From Massilia pinisoli (lineage in GTDB: Bacteria; Pseudomonadota; Gammaproteobacteria; Burkholderiales; Burkholderiaceae_D): 64,000 nucleotides of DNA. The stretch lies in assembly GCF_024753285.1 (NCBI RefSeq), contig NZ_JANUGW010000014.1, positions 105,573-169,572 on the forward strand, read 5' to 3'. Both the position numbers and the translations under genes were made by a program. The notes below the pieces were generated by a model, which made no database searches, was not told the DNA's origin, and saw only the letters and a list, made by a program, of their open reading frames with translations. This document shows positions 17,390 to 26,590 of this stretch, piece after piece (positions within the stretch are counted from its first letter, which is position 1; each line of letters starts with the position of its first letter).

Positions 17390-18333
17390 TTACTGACTGA
17401 CGAAGGTGTTGACGCTGCCGGGATCGATCCACGCCGTCGCGACGCCGCCCGTCACCGTGTACTGGCCCGCGTAGCCCGTGTTGTCGGTCGCCGTCGTGCG
17501 GTATTTCGTGAAGCCCGGCGCGGCGCTGCCGACCTGCAGCTGGAGCTGGCGCTGCGACGTGCCGTTGTTGATCGCCACCACGACCAGTTTGCCGGCCGTG
17601 TTCTTGTACGCGGTGACGAACACGTCGGCGTACGGTTTTTCCGTCGCCGCGACGCGCACGGCACCGGGGCGGACGTATTTCGCGAACTGCGCCATGATGT
17701 AGCCGCGCTTGCTGACGTTGCCGTCTTCCGTCAGCAGGCCGTACGGGCGGCGGATGTACCACCACACGTAGGCGCTGTAGTTCGCGACCATGCTGTTGTG
17801 CAATTCCAGCGCTACCGGCATCGCCTTCGTCCAGTCGTTCGCGTCGGACGTGCTGTCCGTGTAGTGCTCCGTCATCCACACTTCCTTGCCCTTCGAGCGC
17901 GCGAGCGGATAGTCGCTGGGCGTCGTACCGTACAAATGGCCGGCCACGACGTCGAACCCGGGCACCGCCGTCGCGCTGTTGAGGATGGGATCCGTGAGCG
18001 TCTTATTGAACGTGGCGGACTCTGCCACGATTACCTTGTAGCTGCCGAAGCGCGCTCCCTGGCCGGACAGGAAATTGATGAACTCCGTCGAGCTCCACAG
18101 GCAGCTTTCATACGTGCCCGGGTCGAAGTCCGGTTCGTTCTGGATCGAGATGCCGTACAGCGCCGCGCCGCCGCCCAGCCGGCGCCGCTGAAACCGCCGA
18201 AGCCGCGCACGGTCTGGTACGTCGCGGCAGGGTTGATGGCGACCGTCTGCGCGGACGCGCCAGTGGCAAAGGCGGACAACACGAGGATCGCCGACGCGAT
18301 GCGGCGGGTGGTGCGCGAAAAAGCATGGGGCAT
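17390..18333 (-). pseudogene. GH30 glucuronoxylanase (XynC-like), internally deleted and frameshifted
   Basis: From ATG 18333 (GGAG 6 nt upstream) the minus strand encodes a clean Sec signal peptide ending ATGASAQ and the first GH30 strand, YQTVRGFGGFSGAGW. The homology then breaks near 18160-18195 and resumes in another frame at LYGISIQNEPDF, which carries the acid/base Glu. It continues through the nucleophile region VWMTEHYTDS and the C-terminal beta domain to a stop at 17390. Intact GH30_8 enzymes have over 100 residues between these two parts, including the PWSPPA strand. So the gene has lost a block of the barrel and its frame, and cannot make active enzyme. Secreted xylan hydrolysis is the ancestral role. 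The short separate frames found here are fragments of this one gene. Confidence 0.85.
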
Positions 18334-18705
18334 GAACGTCTCCGTGGTTCGGGTGGGTGGCCCGGGCGCGGCGGCCCGGGAGTTCGCTGCTTGTGCTGCT
18401 TTTGCTGCGGACCCGCGCCGGGCATGCCGGCGGGGCAGGACGAGCGACGCCCGCGCCGGCAGGCGGCACAGGGTCACCGCGAAAACGGCAGACGGTCGTG
18501 TTGCGCGTTCAGCGCTGGACGAGGCAGGGGAGGGGAAGCGGTCGACGGGGCCGAATCAGGTTGTGCAGCATGGCTCCTCCGATTGTCGTTATTTAACGTT
18601 ATCTTGCAAAGTTATGTTTGCGATAACATTTTAGTGCGACTATCTTATGCCTCGCTACATTCGGGATCAAACCAAAGATTATTCGCGGGAATTCACTTCG
18701 TGAAT
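18334..18705. other. Upstream region of the GH30 remnant
   Basis: 372 bases with no supportable gene. The main feature is the inverted repeat at 18598-18627. The GC-rich part at 18334-18540 gives only unsupported open frames on both strands. Confidence 0.4.
18598..18627. promoter_or_regulatory. Inverted repeat, candidate operator
   Basis: On the plus strand GTTATC-TTGCAAA and TTTGC-GATAAC form a dyad around GTTATG (18598-18627), in an AT-rich pocket. The arms resemble operators of LacI-type sugar regulators, which often control xylanase genes. It lies about 265 nt upstream of the GH30 start, so it may be a relic of that control. Speculative. Confidence 0.35.
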
Positions 18706-19152
18706 TTATGCCGGCCGAGTGTGGGACCCGTGCCGTGCATGGCGCCGCCGCTGGCCGTCGCGCCGCTCGTAGCGGACGGCGGCCGGGACCGGTCGCGCGC
18801 CCGTGCCGTCCAGCCCGAATTCGAGCACGTGCCGCAGCGAGCGCACGGTGACGGGTTTCGTGACGGTGGCGCTGAACGCGTCGTACATGGGAGGGAAGGG
18901 TTCGCCCTCATCCACCAGCAGGATCGTGGGCGTCTCGGGGCCGAGGCGGGACATTTCGCCCGGCAACGCGCGCCGCTCGCCGCCTGCGTGCGCGCTGGCC
19001 GTGAGGACCACGTCGAAGTGCAGCGCCTGCATGGCGTTCAGCGCGGCCTGGGCCGTCGTCGTCTCGGCGACGACATAGCCGAGCGATTTGAGCAGGGTGG
19101 CACTGTGGCGGCGTGCGGCCGCGTCATCGTCGTATAACAGGGCGTATTTCAT
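18706..19152 (-). CDS. Degenerate receiver-domain protein without phospho-acceptor Asp
   Basis: A 148-aa protein with a CheY-like fold: acidic cluster Asp8-10 in LLYDDDAAARR, conserved Lys99 in ATVTKPVTV, and receiver-like helices. At the position of the phosphorylated Asp (FDVVLxD in the family) it reads FDVVLTA, so Ala52 replaces Asp. It also carries a basic, Arg/His-rich tail of about 30 residues. It probably works without phosphorylation, as a pseudo-receiver, or is decaying. Start 19152 is fixed by GGAGG 8 nt upstream. No kinase lies next to it. Confidence 0.7.
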   Translation of the reverse strand: MKYALLYDDDAAARRHSATLLKSLGYVVAETTTAQAALNAMQALHFDVVLTASAHAGGERRALPGEMSRLGPETPTILLVDEGEPFPPMYDAFSATVTKPVTVRSLRHVLEFGLDGTGARPVPAAVRYERRDGQRRRHARHGSHTRPA

Positions 19153-19208
19153 GGATGAGTCCTCCTGACTCAGGTATGGTGCTCCTCTCGTGTTGTTCAA
19201 CTGCTAAT

Positions 19209-19226
19209 TTGTAACAATTGTGACAA
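19209..19226. promoter_or_regulatory. 18-bp near-palindrome upstream of the degenerate receiver gene
   Basis: TTGTAACAATTGTGACAA is symmetric at 16 of 18 positions (19209-19226) and lies 57 bp upstream of the gene that starts at 19152. This is the size and form of an operator for a dimeric regulator. The regulator is not identified. Confidence 0.4.
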
Positions 19227-19363
19227 CGGCTGCGCGGGCGCGCCGGCAGGACGGTCGGCGCCGCCGGTGCGCGAGCGTCACGCAAAGAGAGCGCCGGCCA
19301 GGCGCAAGCTGCGCACGCGCGACCGGCGCGACTGCAGGACGTCAGGACAAGAGCGCAGCGGCA

Positions 19364-19483
19364 TCAATGGAAGAACAGCGGCGCGAAGCCGCCAAGCGCG
19401 TCCGTTTCACACAGCAGCCACGTCGTCATGCTCGTGAGGGCGACGTAGGCTGCGGTCCAGGCCGTGGGGAAGAAGCGGATCAT
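19364..19483 (-). CDS. Small 39-aa hydrophobic protein
   Basis: The minus strand reads from ATG 19483 to TGA at 19364-19366, with a very good GGAGG at 19490-19494 (6-nt spacing). The product starts MIRFFPTAWTAAYVAL and ends GGFAPLFFH; the middle, TAWTAAYVALTSMTTWLL, could cross the membrane once. It stands alone between the receiver gene and recQ. No family is recognised. The ribosome site and the single hydrophobic helix argue for a real small membrane protein, but conservation was not tested. Confidence 0.5.
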   Translation of the reverse strand: MIRFFPTAWTAAYVALTSMTTWLLCETDALGGFAPLFFH

Positions 19484-19694
19484 GATGAACCTCCGGATGC
19501 CGAATGCGGGAAATGTTGATCTCATCTTAGATCGTGTGCATTCTGGAAACTATCGGCTGGCAATCCGTCGCTCTGTAGGACAGTGCCTCGTGCCTTTGTA
19601 TGAGCCGTTGTGTCACCTCGTCGTAGGCCTCCTACGGTTGCTGTAGGTTGCGTCCTATGGTGTGCGGCCGTGCTCAGGCTTACAGTCGTCCATC

Positions 19695-21407
19695 ATGACC
19701 ACACACGACCCCAAGCTTCTGCACAAAGGTGCCCTCGCGGTACGCCGCAACACCGTCCGTCGCCTGCTGCAGAACGTATTCGGCATCGAGCACCTGCGCG
19801 ACGGCCAGCAACGTGTGATCGACAGTGTCCTCGACGGCAAGGACACGCTGGCGATCATGCCCACCGGCAGCGGTAAATCGCTGTGCTACCAGATCCCCGC
19901 CCGCATCAAGGACGGCATGACGGTCGTCGTCTCGCCGCTGATCTCGCTGATGAAGGACCAGCTGGAGAAGCTGGAGGAACTCGGCATCCGCGCCGAGCAG
20001 GTCAACAGCAGCCTGTCGGCCGAGGAGGAGAGGACTGCGCTGGCCGCAATCGCGGAAGGGCACTGCGAGATCGTGTTCTGCACGCCCGAGCGCCTCGCGA
20101 TGCCCGAATTCGTCGACGTGCTGGCGGCCGGGAAGATTGCGCTGGTCGTCGTCGACGAAGCCCACTGCATCTCGCAGTGGGGCCACGATTTCCGCCCCGC
20201 CTACCTCGAGATGGCCGGCGCGATCGACGCGCTGGCCCGCCCGCCCGTGCTGGCGCTGACGGCGACGGCGACGGAAGACGTGATCGACGACATCGGCCGG
20301 CAGCTCGCTCGTCCCCGGATGAACGTCATCAACACGGGCATCTACCGCGCGAACCTGCAGTACGCTGTCGTGCAGGTGACGAACCCGGACGAAAAACTGC
20401 AGGAAGCGCTGCGCCTCGTGCGCGAAACAAAGGGGACGGGCATCGTCTACGCAGCCACCGTGAAGGCGGCCGAGGAGATGTACGAACTGCTGCTGGACGC
20501 GGGCGAATCCGTCACGCTGTATCACGGCAAGTTGCCGGCAGCCGAGCGGCGCGCGAATCAGGACCTGTTCATGAACGACGAGCGGCGCGTGATGGTGGCG
20601 ACGAACGCTTTCGGCATGGGCATCGACAAGCCGGACACGCGCTTCGTCGTCCACCTGCAGATCCCCGCGAACCTGGAAGCCTATTACCAGGAATCGGGCC
20701 GCGCGGGCCGCGACGGCGACGACGCCAGCTGCACCTTGCTGTTCCTGCAGGACGACAAGCGCGTGCAGCAGTTCTTCCTCGTGAAGCACTACCCGACGGC
20801 GGACGAGATCCGCGCCGTGTACGACGCCGTGCGCGACCTGGCGGAGAACGAGACGGCGACGCCGGAGCGCGTGGAGGACGTCCTGGGCGACCTCGCGGGG
20901 CCGCACCTGAAAGTCTGCCTGAAACTGCTGAAGGATGCGAAGCTGCTGCGCCAGAACCGCAAGCTCGCGTACCTGCCCGGCAGCGCGGCGCCCAGCGATA
21001 CACTGTTCGCGGCGATGGCCGAGGTTTATCGCCAGAAGCAGGAGCGCGACAAGGAAGCGCTGGAACAGATGGTATCGTATGCCGTGAGCGGCTTTTGCCG
21101 CTGGAAGCTCCTGCTCGATTATTTCGGCGACGAAGTCGACGGTTTCGAGAAGTGCTGCCGCTGCGACAACTGCCTGAATCCGCCGGCCGCCGTGCTGACG
21201 GAAGAAATCGAAATCCGCGACGACGAATTCGACCGCGAACCCGACGCGGATGCGCCGCCCGCGCCCGCGTTCGACGTGGGCGCGCGCGTGACGGTGCCCA
21301 AGTATGGCGAGGGCGTCGTGCTCTCGGTTGCCGGGGACCAGGTCAACATCGAATTCCCGGACGGCGAGCAGCGCGCGTTCGTCGCCGATTACGTGACACC
21401 TGCCTGA
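19695..21407 (+). CDS. recQ: RecQ-family ATP-dependent DNA helicase
   Basis: A 3'-5' superfamily 2 DNA helicase of 570 aa. Visible motifs: Walker A MPTGSGKSLCYQIP, DEAH box VVVDEAHCISQWGHDF, motif VI YYQESGRAGRDG, then the RecQ zinc site ending CCRCDNC. There is no HRDC domain; instead the C-terminus has a small beta domain (VGARVTVPKYGEGVV) like the Tudor/CarD-type tails of repair helicases. ATG 19695 begins the family-like N-terminus; the frame is open from 19662. It is followed after 17 nt by the ligase-associated nuclease, so it is probably the first gene of a five-gene repair operon. Confidence 0.88.
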   Translation: MTTHDPKLLHKGALAVRRNTVRRLLQNVFGIEHLRDGQQRVIDSVLDGKDTLAIMPTGSGKSLCYQIPARIKDGMTVVVSPLISLMKDQLEKLEELGIRAEQVNSSLSAEEERTALAAIAEGHCEIVFCTPERLAMPEFVDVLAAGKIALVVVDEAHCISQWGHDFRPAYLEMAGAIDALARPPVLALTATATEDVIDDIGRQLARPRMNVINTGIYRANLQYAVVQVTNPDEKLQEALRLVRETKGTGIVYAATVKAAEEMYELLLDAGESVTLYHGKLPAAERRANQDLFMNDERRVMVATNAFGMGIDKPDTRFVVHLQIPANLEAYYQESGRAGRDGDDASCTLLFLQDDKRVQQFFLVKHYPTADEIRAVYDAVRDLAENETATPERVEDVLGDLAGPHLKVCLKLLKDAKLLRQNRKLAYLPGSAAPSDTLFAAMAEVYRQKQERDKEALEQMVSYAVSGFCRWKLLLDYFGDEVDGFEKCCRCDNCLNPPAAVLTEEIEIRDDEFDREPDADAPPAPAFDVGARVTVPKYGEGVVLSVAGDQVNIEFPDGEQRAFVADYVTPA

Positions 21408-21424
21408 GGAGGGACGCCAGCCGC

Positions 21425-22483
21425 ATGGGAGACATGGTCGTCGTACGCAAGGAAGGCCTGTATTGTGTGCCGGGCCAGTTCTACATCGACCCGTGGCGGC
21501 CGGTGGACCGGGCCGTCATCACCCATGCGCACGGCGACCATGCGCGCTGGGGCCACAAGCACTACCTCGCGTCGACGCAGAGCGTGGGCATCCTGAAGTC
21601 GCGCCTCGGCCAGGACATCAACATCGATGGCCTCGATTACGGCGAGCGCATCGTCCACAACGGCGTGACGATCTCGCTGCATCCGGCCGGGCACGTGTTG
21701 GGATCAAGCCAGATCCGCATGGAGTGTGGCGGCGAGGTGTGGGTCGCGTCGGGCGACTACAAGGTCGAGCCGGACGCCACATGCGCACCGTTCGAAGCCG
21801 TGCGCTGCCACACGTTCATCACGGAATCGACGTTCGGCCTGCCGATCTATCGCTGGGATCCGCAACAGGACGTGTTCGACGATATCAACCGCTGGTGGCG
21901 CCGCAATGCGGACGATGGACGCACGAGCATCCTGTACGCCTACGCATTCGGCAAGGCGCAGCGCCTGCTCAGCGGCCTCGATCCGGCAATCGGTCCCATC
22001 GTCTGCCACGGCGCCGTCGAACCGTTGAACCGCATTTATCGCGAGGGCGGCGTCGTACTGCCGCACACGCAGCTCGTCAGCGAGACGGACAAGGCCGATC
22101 TCAAAAAGGCGCTCGTGCTGGCGCCGCCGTCCGCATCGGGCTCGCCGTGGACGCGCCGCTTCGGCGACTACAGCGACGCCTTCGCCAGCGGCTGGATGCT
22201 GCTGCGCGGTGCACGCCGGCGGCGCGGCGTCGACCGCGGCTTCGTGTTGTCCGACCACGCGGACTGGCCCGGCTTGATGGAGGCGATCCACGCGACGGGC
22301 GCGCACCAGGTCATCGTCACGCATGGCTCGATTCCCGTGATGGTGCGCTGGCTGTGCCAGATCGGCCTCGATGCGAAGGCGTTCGATACGGAATACGGCG
22401 GGGAGGACGACGAAGCCGTGACGGCCACGCCGGGCGAACCGCAGGCACCGCCGGAGGCAGCCCAGGAGGCGAACGATGCGTGA
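21425..22483 (+). CDS. Ligase-associated metallo-beta-lactamase-fold DNA exonuclease
   Basis: A 352-aa MBL/beta-CASP-type nuclease of the ligase-associated family. The metal-binding motif VITHAHGDHARWG lies near residue 35, with further His/Asp motifs in HPAGHVLGSSQI, VASGDYKVE and FVLSDHADWPG. It acts on DNA ends, by family knowledge. The acidic, Pro/Ala-rich C-terminus overlaps the ligase start by 8 nt, showing translational coupling. It forms a conserved module with the ATP-dependent ligase, the Lhr-type helicase and PdeM that follow. Confidence 0.87.
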   Translation: MGDMVVVRKEGLYCVPGQFYIDPWRPVDRAVITHAHGDHARWGHKHYLASTQSVGILKSRLGQDINIDGLDYGERIVHNGVTISLHPAGHVLGSSQIRMECGGEVWVASGDYKVEPDATCAPFEAVRCHTFITESTFGLPIYRWDPQQDVFDDINRWWRRNADDGRTSILYAYAFGKAQRLLSGLDPAIGPIVCHGAVEPLNRIYREGGVVLPHTQLVSETDKADLKKALVLAPPSASGSPWTRRFGDYSDAFASGWMLLRGARRRRGVDRGFVLSDHADWPGLMEAIHATGAHQVIVTHGSIPVMVRWLCQIGLDAKAFDTEYGGEDDEAVTATPGEPQAPPEAAQEANDA

Positions 22484-24107
22484 ATTCGCCCGCCTGTACG
22501 CGGAACTCGACGAAACGACCGCCACCAACCGCAAGCTCGAGGCGCTGCAGAATTACTTTGCCAGCGCCGCGCCGGAAAACGCCGCGTGGGCCGTCTACTT
22601 CCTCGCCGGCGGCAAGCCGCGCCAGGCCGTGCCGAGCAAATTGATGCGCCAGTACGCGATCGAATACGCGGGCCTGGACGACTGGCTGTTCGACGAATCG
22701 TACGCTGCCGTCGGCGACATGGCGGAGACCATCGCCCACATCCTGCCGCCGCCGAAGCACCACAGCGACGTGGGCCTCGCTGTGTGGATGGAAGAGCGCA
22801 TCGGCCCCTTGCGGGGCGCCGATCCGGGCACGATCCGGGAGGCGCTGTTCTCGTACTGGGACGAACTCACGTGGCGCGAACGCTTCCTGTTCGTGAAGCT
22901 GATCGGCGGCGGCTTTCGCGTGGGCGTGTCGAAGCTGCTCGTCACGCGCGCGCTGGCCTCGATCGCCGCCGTCGACTCCAAGCTGATCGCGCAGCGCCTG
23001 ATGGGCTGGACGGACGGCCGCGTCAAACCGACCGCGGCAGGCTTCCTGCAACTGATCGCCGCACAGACCGACAACGAGCACCAGCTGCGCGGCGGCCAGC
23101 CTTACCCGTTCTTCCTCGCGCACCAGTTGCAGGGCGACCCTGCTGCGTTAGGCGACATGAACGACTGGCAGGTCGAGTGGAAGTACGACGGCATCCGCGC
23201 GCAACTCGTGCGGCGCGGCGGCCAGAACTACCTGTGGTCGCGCGGTGAAGACCTGATCACGGAACGCTTTCCGGAACTGGCGGGACTCTCGCTGCCGGAA
23301 GGGATGGTCGTCGATGGCGAGGTGCTGATCTGGACGACGGGCGACGCACCGGCGCCGTTCGCCGACCTGCAGAAGCGCATCGGCCGCAAGACCTTGTCCG
23401 CGAAAATTCTGGCGGAGCTGCCTGCGGTGCTGCTCGCGTACGACTTGCTGGAACTGGACGGCGTCGACACGCGCGCGCTGCCGCAGCACGAGCGGCGCGC
23501 ATTGCTGGAGACGCTCGTCACGGGCGCCGCGCAGCCGCAGCTGCGCATTTCTCCGCTCGTGACGGCGGACAGCTGGGACGATCTCGGCAAGCTGCGGGCC
23601 GAGTCGCGGGCGCGCGGCGTCGAAGGCATGATGCTGAAGGCACGGAACGCACAATACGGCGTGGGCCGCACGAAGGACGTGGGCACGTGGTGGAAGTGGA
23701 AGATCGACCCGTACGCCATCGACGCCGTGCTGATCTATGCGCAGGCGGGCAGCGGCCGGCGCGCGTCGCTGTACACGGATTACACGTTCGCCGTGTGGGA
23801 CGGCGAGGGCGAGGCGCGCAAGCTCGTGCCGTTCGCGAAAGCGTATTCAGGCCTGACGGACGCGGAGATCGCGCAGGTCGACAACACCGTGCGCAAGACA
23901 ACGATCGAGAAGTTCGGGCCCGTGCGCTCGGTGCGCCCGACGATGGTGTTCGAGATCGGCTTCGAGGGCATCGCGCTGTCCACGCGCCACAAGGCCGGCA
24001 TCGCGGTGCGCTTCCCGCGCATCCTGCGCCGGCGCGACGACAAGACGGTCGACGAGGCGGACACGCTCGATACGTTGAAAGGCTTGCTGGGAGCCGTCAC
24101 GCCATGA
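22476..24107 (+). CDS. ATP-dependent DNA ligase
   Basis: Seals nicks in DNA via a lysine-AMP intermediate. The 543 aa comprise an N-terminal helical DNA-binding domain (about 1-200), the nucleotidyltransferase domain with active-site Lys236 in VEWKYDGIRAQL, and an OB-fold with motif V-like EGMMLKARNAQYG. The bacterial replicative ligase is NAD-dependent; this ATP-dependent form belongs to the repair module together with the MBL exonuclease and the DEXH helicase. Start and stop overlap both neighbours. Confidence 0.92.
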   Translation: MREFARLYAELDETTATNRKLEALQNYFASAAPENAAWAVYFLAGGKPRQAVPSKLMRQYAIEYAGLDDWLFDESYAAVGDMAETIAHILPPPKHHSDVGLAVWMEERIGPLRGADPGTIREALFSYWDELTWRERFLFVKLIGGGFRVGVSKLLVTRALASIAAVDSKLIAQRLMGWTDGRVKPTAAGFLQLIAAQTDNEHQLRGGQPYPFFLAHQLQGDPAALGDMNDWQVEWKYDGIRAQLVRRGGQNYLWSRGEDLITERFPELAGLSLPEGMVVDGEVLIWTTGDAPAPFADLQKRIGRKTLSAKILAELPAVLLAYDLLELDGVDTRALPQHERRALLETLVTGAAQPQLRISPLVTADSWDDLGKLRAESRARGVEGMMLKARNAQYGVGRTKDVGTWWKWKIDPYAIDAVLIYAQAGSGRRASLYTDYTFAVWDGEGEARKLVPFAKAYSGLTDAEIAQVDNTVRKTTIEKFGPVRSVRPTMVFEIGFEGIALSTRHKAGIAVRFPRILRRRDDKTVDEADTLDTLKGLLGAVTP

Positions 24108-26590
24108 GCAAGACGCAGGCGGAAGCCGCCATCGACTCTTGGTTCGCGGCGCGCGGCTGGAAGGTCTTCCCGTTCCAGCGCGCCGTGTGGAAGGCTGCGC
24201 TGGCCGGCGAATCGGGCCTGCTGCATGCGAACACGGGCGCCGGCAAGACCTATGCCGTGTGGTTCGCGGCCATGCTCCGCGGCGCGAATCGAACGCGCCG
24301 TGCCAACACCGGCCTGCGCGTCTTGTGGATCACGCCGATGCGCGCGCTTGCCGCGGACACGCAGCGTTCGCTCGAAACGTCGGCGGCGGAACTGGGCGCC
24401 GCGAGCCCGGACGTCATCGGCACGTGGAGCATCGGCGCACGCACGGGCGACACGGGCGCGGCCGAGCGCGCGCGCCAGTCGAAGTCGCTGCCGGGCGCCT
24501 TGATCACGACGCCGGAAAGCCTGTCGCTGCTGCTGTCGCACGCGGCCGCGCGCGACCAGTTCAAGCACCTCGACATGATCATCATCGACGAGTGGCATGA
24601 GCTGATGGGCAGCAAGCGCGGCGTGCAGGTGCAGCTGGCGCTCGCGCGGCTGCGGCGCTGGAATCCGGGCCTCGTGGTGTGGGGCTTGTCGGCCACGATG
24701 GGTAATCTGGCGGAAGCGCGCGGCGTGCTGCTGGGCGATCCGGCCGGCGGCGTCCTGGTCGAGGGCGATCTGAAAAAGCAGATCGTCGTCGACTGCCTCG
24801 TGCCGGACAGCGTGGCGCGCTTTCCGTGGGCCGGCCACCTGGGCCTGCAGATGCTGCAGGCCGTCGTCGCCGAGATCGAGCACCACGAGGCGACGCTCGT
24901 CTTCACGAACACGCGCTCGCAATCGGAGCTGTGGTACCAGAACATCATCGAGGCGCGTCCCGACTGGGCGGGCCTCGTCGCGCTGCACCACGGTTCGCTC
25001 GACCGCGACGTGCGCGAATGGGTCGAGACGGGCCTCAAGCGTGGCGATCTGAAAGCCGTCGTGTGCACGGCGAGCCTCGACCTTGGCGTGGATTTTTTAC
25101 CCGTCGAGCGCGTGCTGCAGGTCGGCAGCGCCAAGGGCATCGCGCGCCTGCTGCAGCGGGCGGGGCGCAGCGGCCACGCGCCTGGTCGCATCTCGCGCGT
25201 GACCCTGGTGCCGACGAACAGCCTGGAATTGCTGGAGGCGGCCGGTGCCAAGCGCGCCGTCGCCACGCGCCGCATCGAGGCGCGGCAGGTGCCGAACAAG
25301 CCGTTCGACGTGCTCGTGCAGCACCTCGTCACCGTGGCGCTGGGCGGTGGGTTCCGCTCCGACGAGTTTTACGAGGAAGTGAAAAGCGCGTGGTCGTATC
25401 GCCACCTGACGCCGGAGGAATGGCAGTGGGCGCTGGACTTCGTCGCGCGCGGCGGCCAGAGCCTGACGGTCTATCCGGAATACAAGCGCGTGCTGCCGGA
25501 CGAGGAGGGCGTCTACCGCGTGCCCGACGTGAAGATCGGCCGCCGCCACCGCATGGGCATCGGCACCATCGTGTCGGACGCGCAGATGCAAGTGAAGTAC
25601 GTGAGCGGCGGGCGGATCGGCAGCGTGGAGGAATCGTTCATCGGCCGGATGAAGCCGGGCGACCGCTTCCTGTTCTCGGGCCGCATCCTGGAGCTCGTGC
25701 GTGTGCACGAGATGACGGCGTTCGTGAAGCGATCGGACTCCACGCGCGGCGCCGTCAGCCGCTGGCAGGGCACCAAGATGCCGCTGTCGTCCGAGCTCGC
25801 GCACGCGGCGCTGGAAGAATTGAAACGGGCCGGCGAAGGTATCTATGACGGACCGGAGATGTGCGCGCTGCAGCCGCTGCTGGAGATCCAGGCGCGCTGG
25901 TCGGCGCTGCCCGACAGCGACGTGCTGGTCGTGGAAAGCATGAAGAGCCGCGAAGGCTATCACCTGTTCATGTACCCGTTCGCGGGGCGCGCCGTGCACA
26001 CGGGGCTCGCGTCGCTGTTCGCGTACCGCGTGGGGCGCATCATGCCCAGCACCTTCTCCATCGCCATCAACGACTACGGGTTCGAGCTGCTGGCGCCGGA
26101 GCTTGTGGACTGGGCCACCGTGTTTGCCGGCGAGACGGGCGCCGACGTCGGCCTGTTCGACACGTCGCACCTGCTCGAGGACGTGCTCGACAGCCTGAAT
26201 GCGACGCAGCTGTCGCAGCAGCGCTTCCGCGAAGTGGCGCGCATCGCGGGGCTGATCTTCCAGGGCTATCCGGGCCAGCACAAATCGATGCGCCAGGTGC
26301 AGGCGTCGTCGTCGCTGTTCTTCGAAGTCTTCCGCAAACATGACAGCAACAATCTGCTGCTCACGCAGGCCGAGCGCGAAGTGCTGGAGCAGGAACTGGA
26401 ACTCACGCGGCTGCGCGACACGCTGGTCGAGCTGCACGCGCGCCGCGTCGCGTTTCGCGAGGTCAAACGCGCCACGCCATTCGGCTTTCCGCTGATGGTC
26501 GAGCGTTTCCGCGAAAAGGTCAGTACGGAAAAGCTGGCGGACCGCGTCGCGCGCATGGTGCGCGAACTGGAAAAGGCGGCCGAGGCATGA
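24104..26590 (+). CDS. Ligase-associated DEXH-box helicase (Lhr-type)
   Basis: A large SF2 DNA helicase of 828 aa. Walker A is LHANTGAGKTYAVW (about residue 40), the DExH box IIIDEWHELMG, motif III GLSATMGNLAEA, and motif VI LLQRAGRSGHAPGR. These are followed by the winged-helix and Lhr-core domains. The ATG overlaps the ligase stop (ATGA), which fixes the start. By family knowledge it belongs to Lhr-Core proteins that move on DNA or RNA-DNA hybrids and are encoded with ligase and nuclease. The final stop overlaps the pdeM start. Confidence 0.9.
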   Translation: MSKTQAEAAIDSWFAARGWKVFPFQRAVWKAALAGESGLLHANTGAGKTYAVWFAAMLRGANRTRRANTGLRVLWITPMRALAADTQRSLETSAAELGAASPDVIGTWSIGARTGDTGAAERARQSKSLPGALITTPESLSLLLSHAAARDQFKHLDMIIIDEWHELMGSKRGVQVQLALARLRRWNPGLVVWGLSATMGNLAEARGVLLGDPAGGVLVEGDLKKQIVVDCLVPDSVARFPWAGHLGLQMLQAVVAEIEHHEATLVFTNTRSQSELWYQNIIEARPDWAGLVALHHGSLDRDVREWVETGLKRGDLKAVVCTASLDLGVDFLPVERVLQVGSAKGIARLLQRAGRSGHAPGRISRVTLVPTNSLELLEAAGAKRAVATRRIEARQVPNKPFDVLVQHLVTVALGGGFRSDEFYEEVKSAWSYRHLTPEEWQWALDFVARGGQSLTVYPEYKRVLPDEEGVYRVPDVKIGRRHRMGIGTIVSDAQMQVKYVSGGRIGSVEESFIGRMKPGDRFLFSGRILELVRVHEMTAFVKRSDSTRGAVSRWQGTKMPLSSELAHAALEELKRAGEGIYDGPEMCALQPLLEIQARWSALPDSDVLVVESMKSREGYHLFMYPFAGRAVHTGLASLFAYRVGRIMPSTFSIAINDYGFELLAPELVDWATVFAGETGADVGLFDTSHLLEDVLDSLNATQLSQQRFREVARIAGLIFQGYPGQHKSMRQVQASSSLFFEVFRKHDSNNLLLTQAEREVLEQELELTRLRDTLVELHARRVAFREVKRATPFGFPLMVERFREKVSTEKLADRVARMVRELEKAAEA

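Noticed and set aside
19571..19584. Possible SOS box before recQ (CTGTAGGACAG)
   Set aside because: The CTGT and ACAG arms are separated by 3 nt instead of 8, so LexA would not recognise it.
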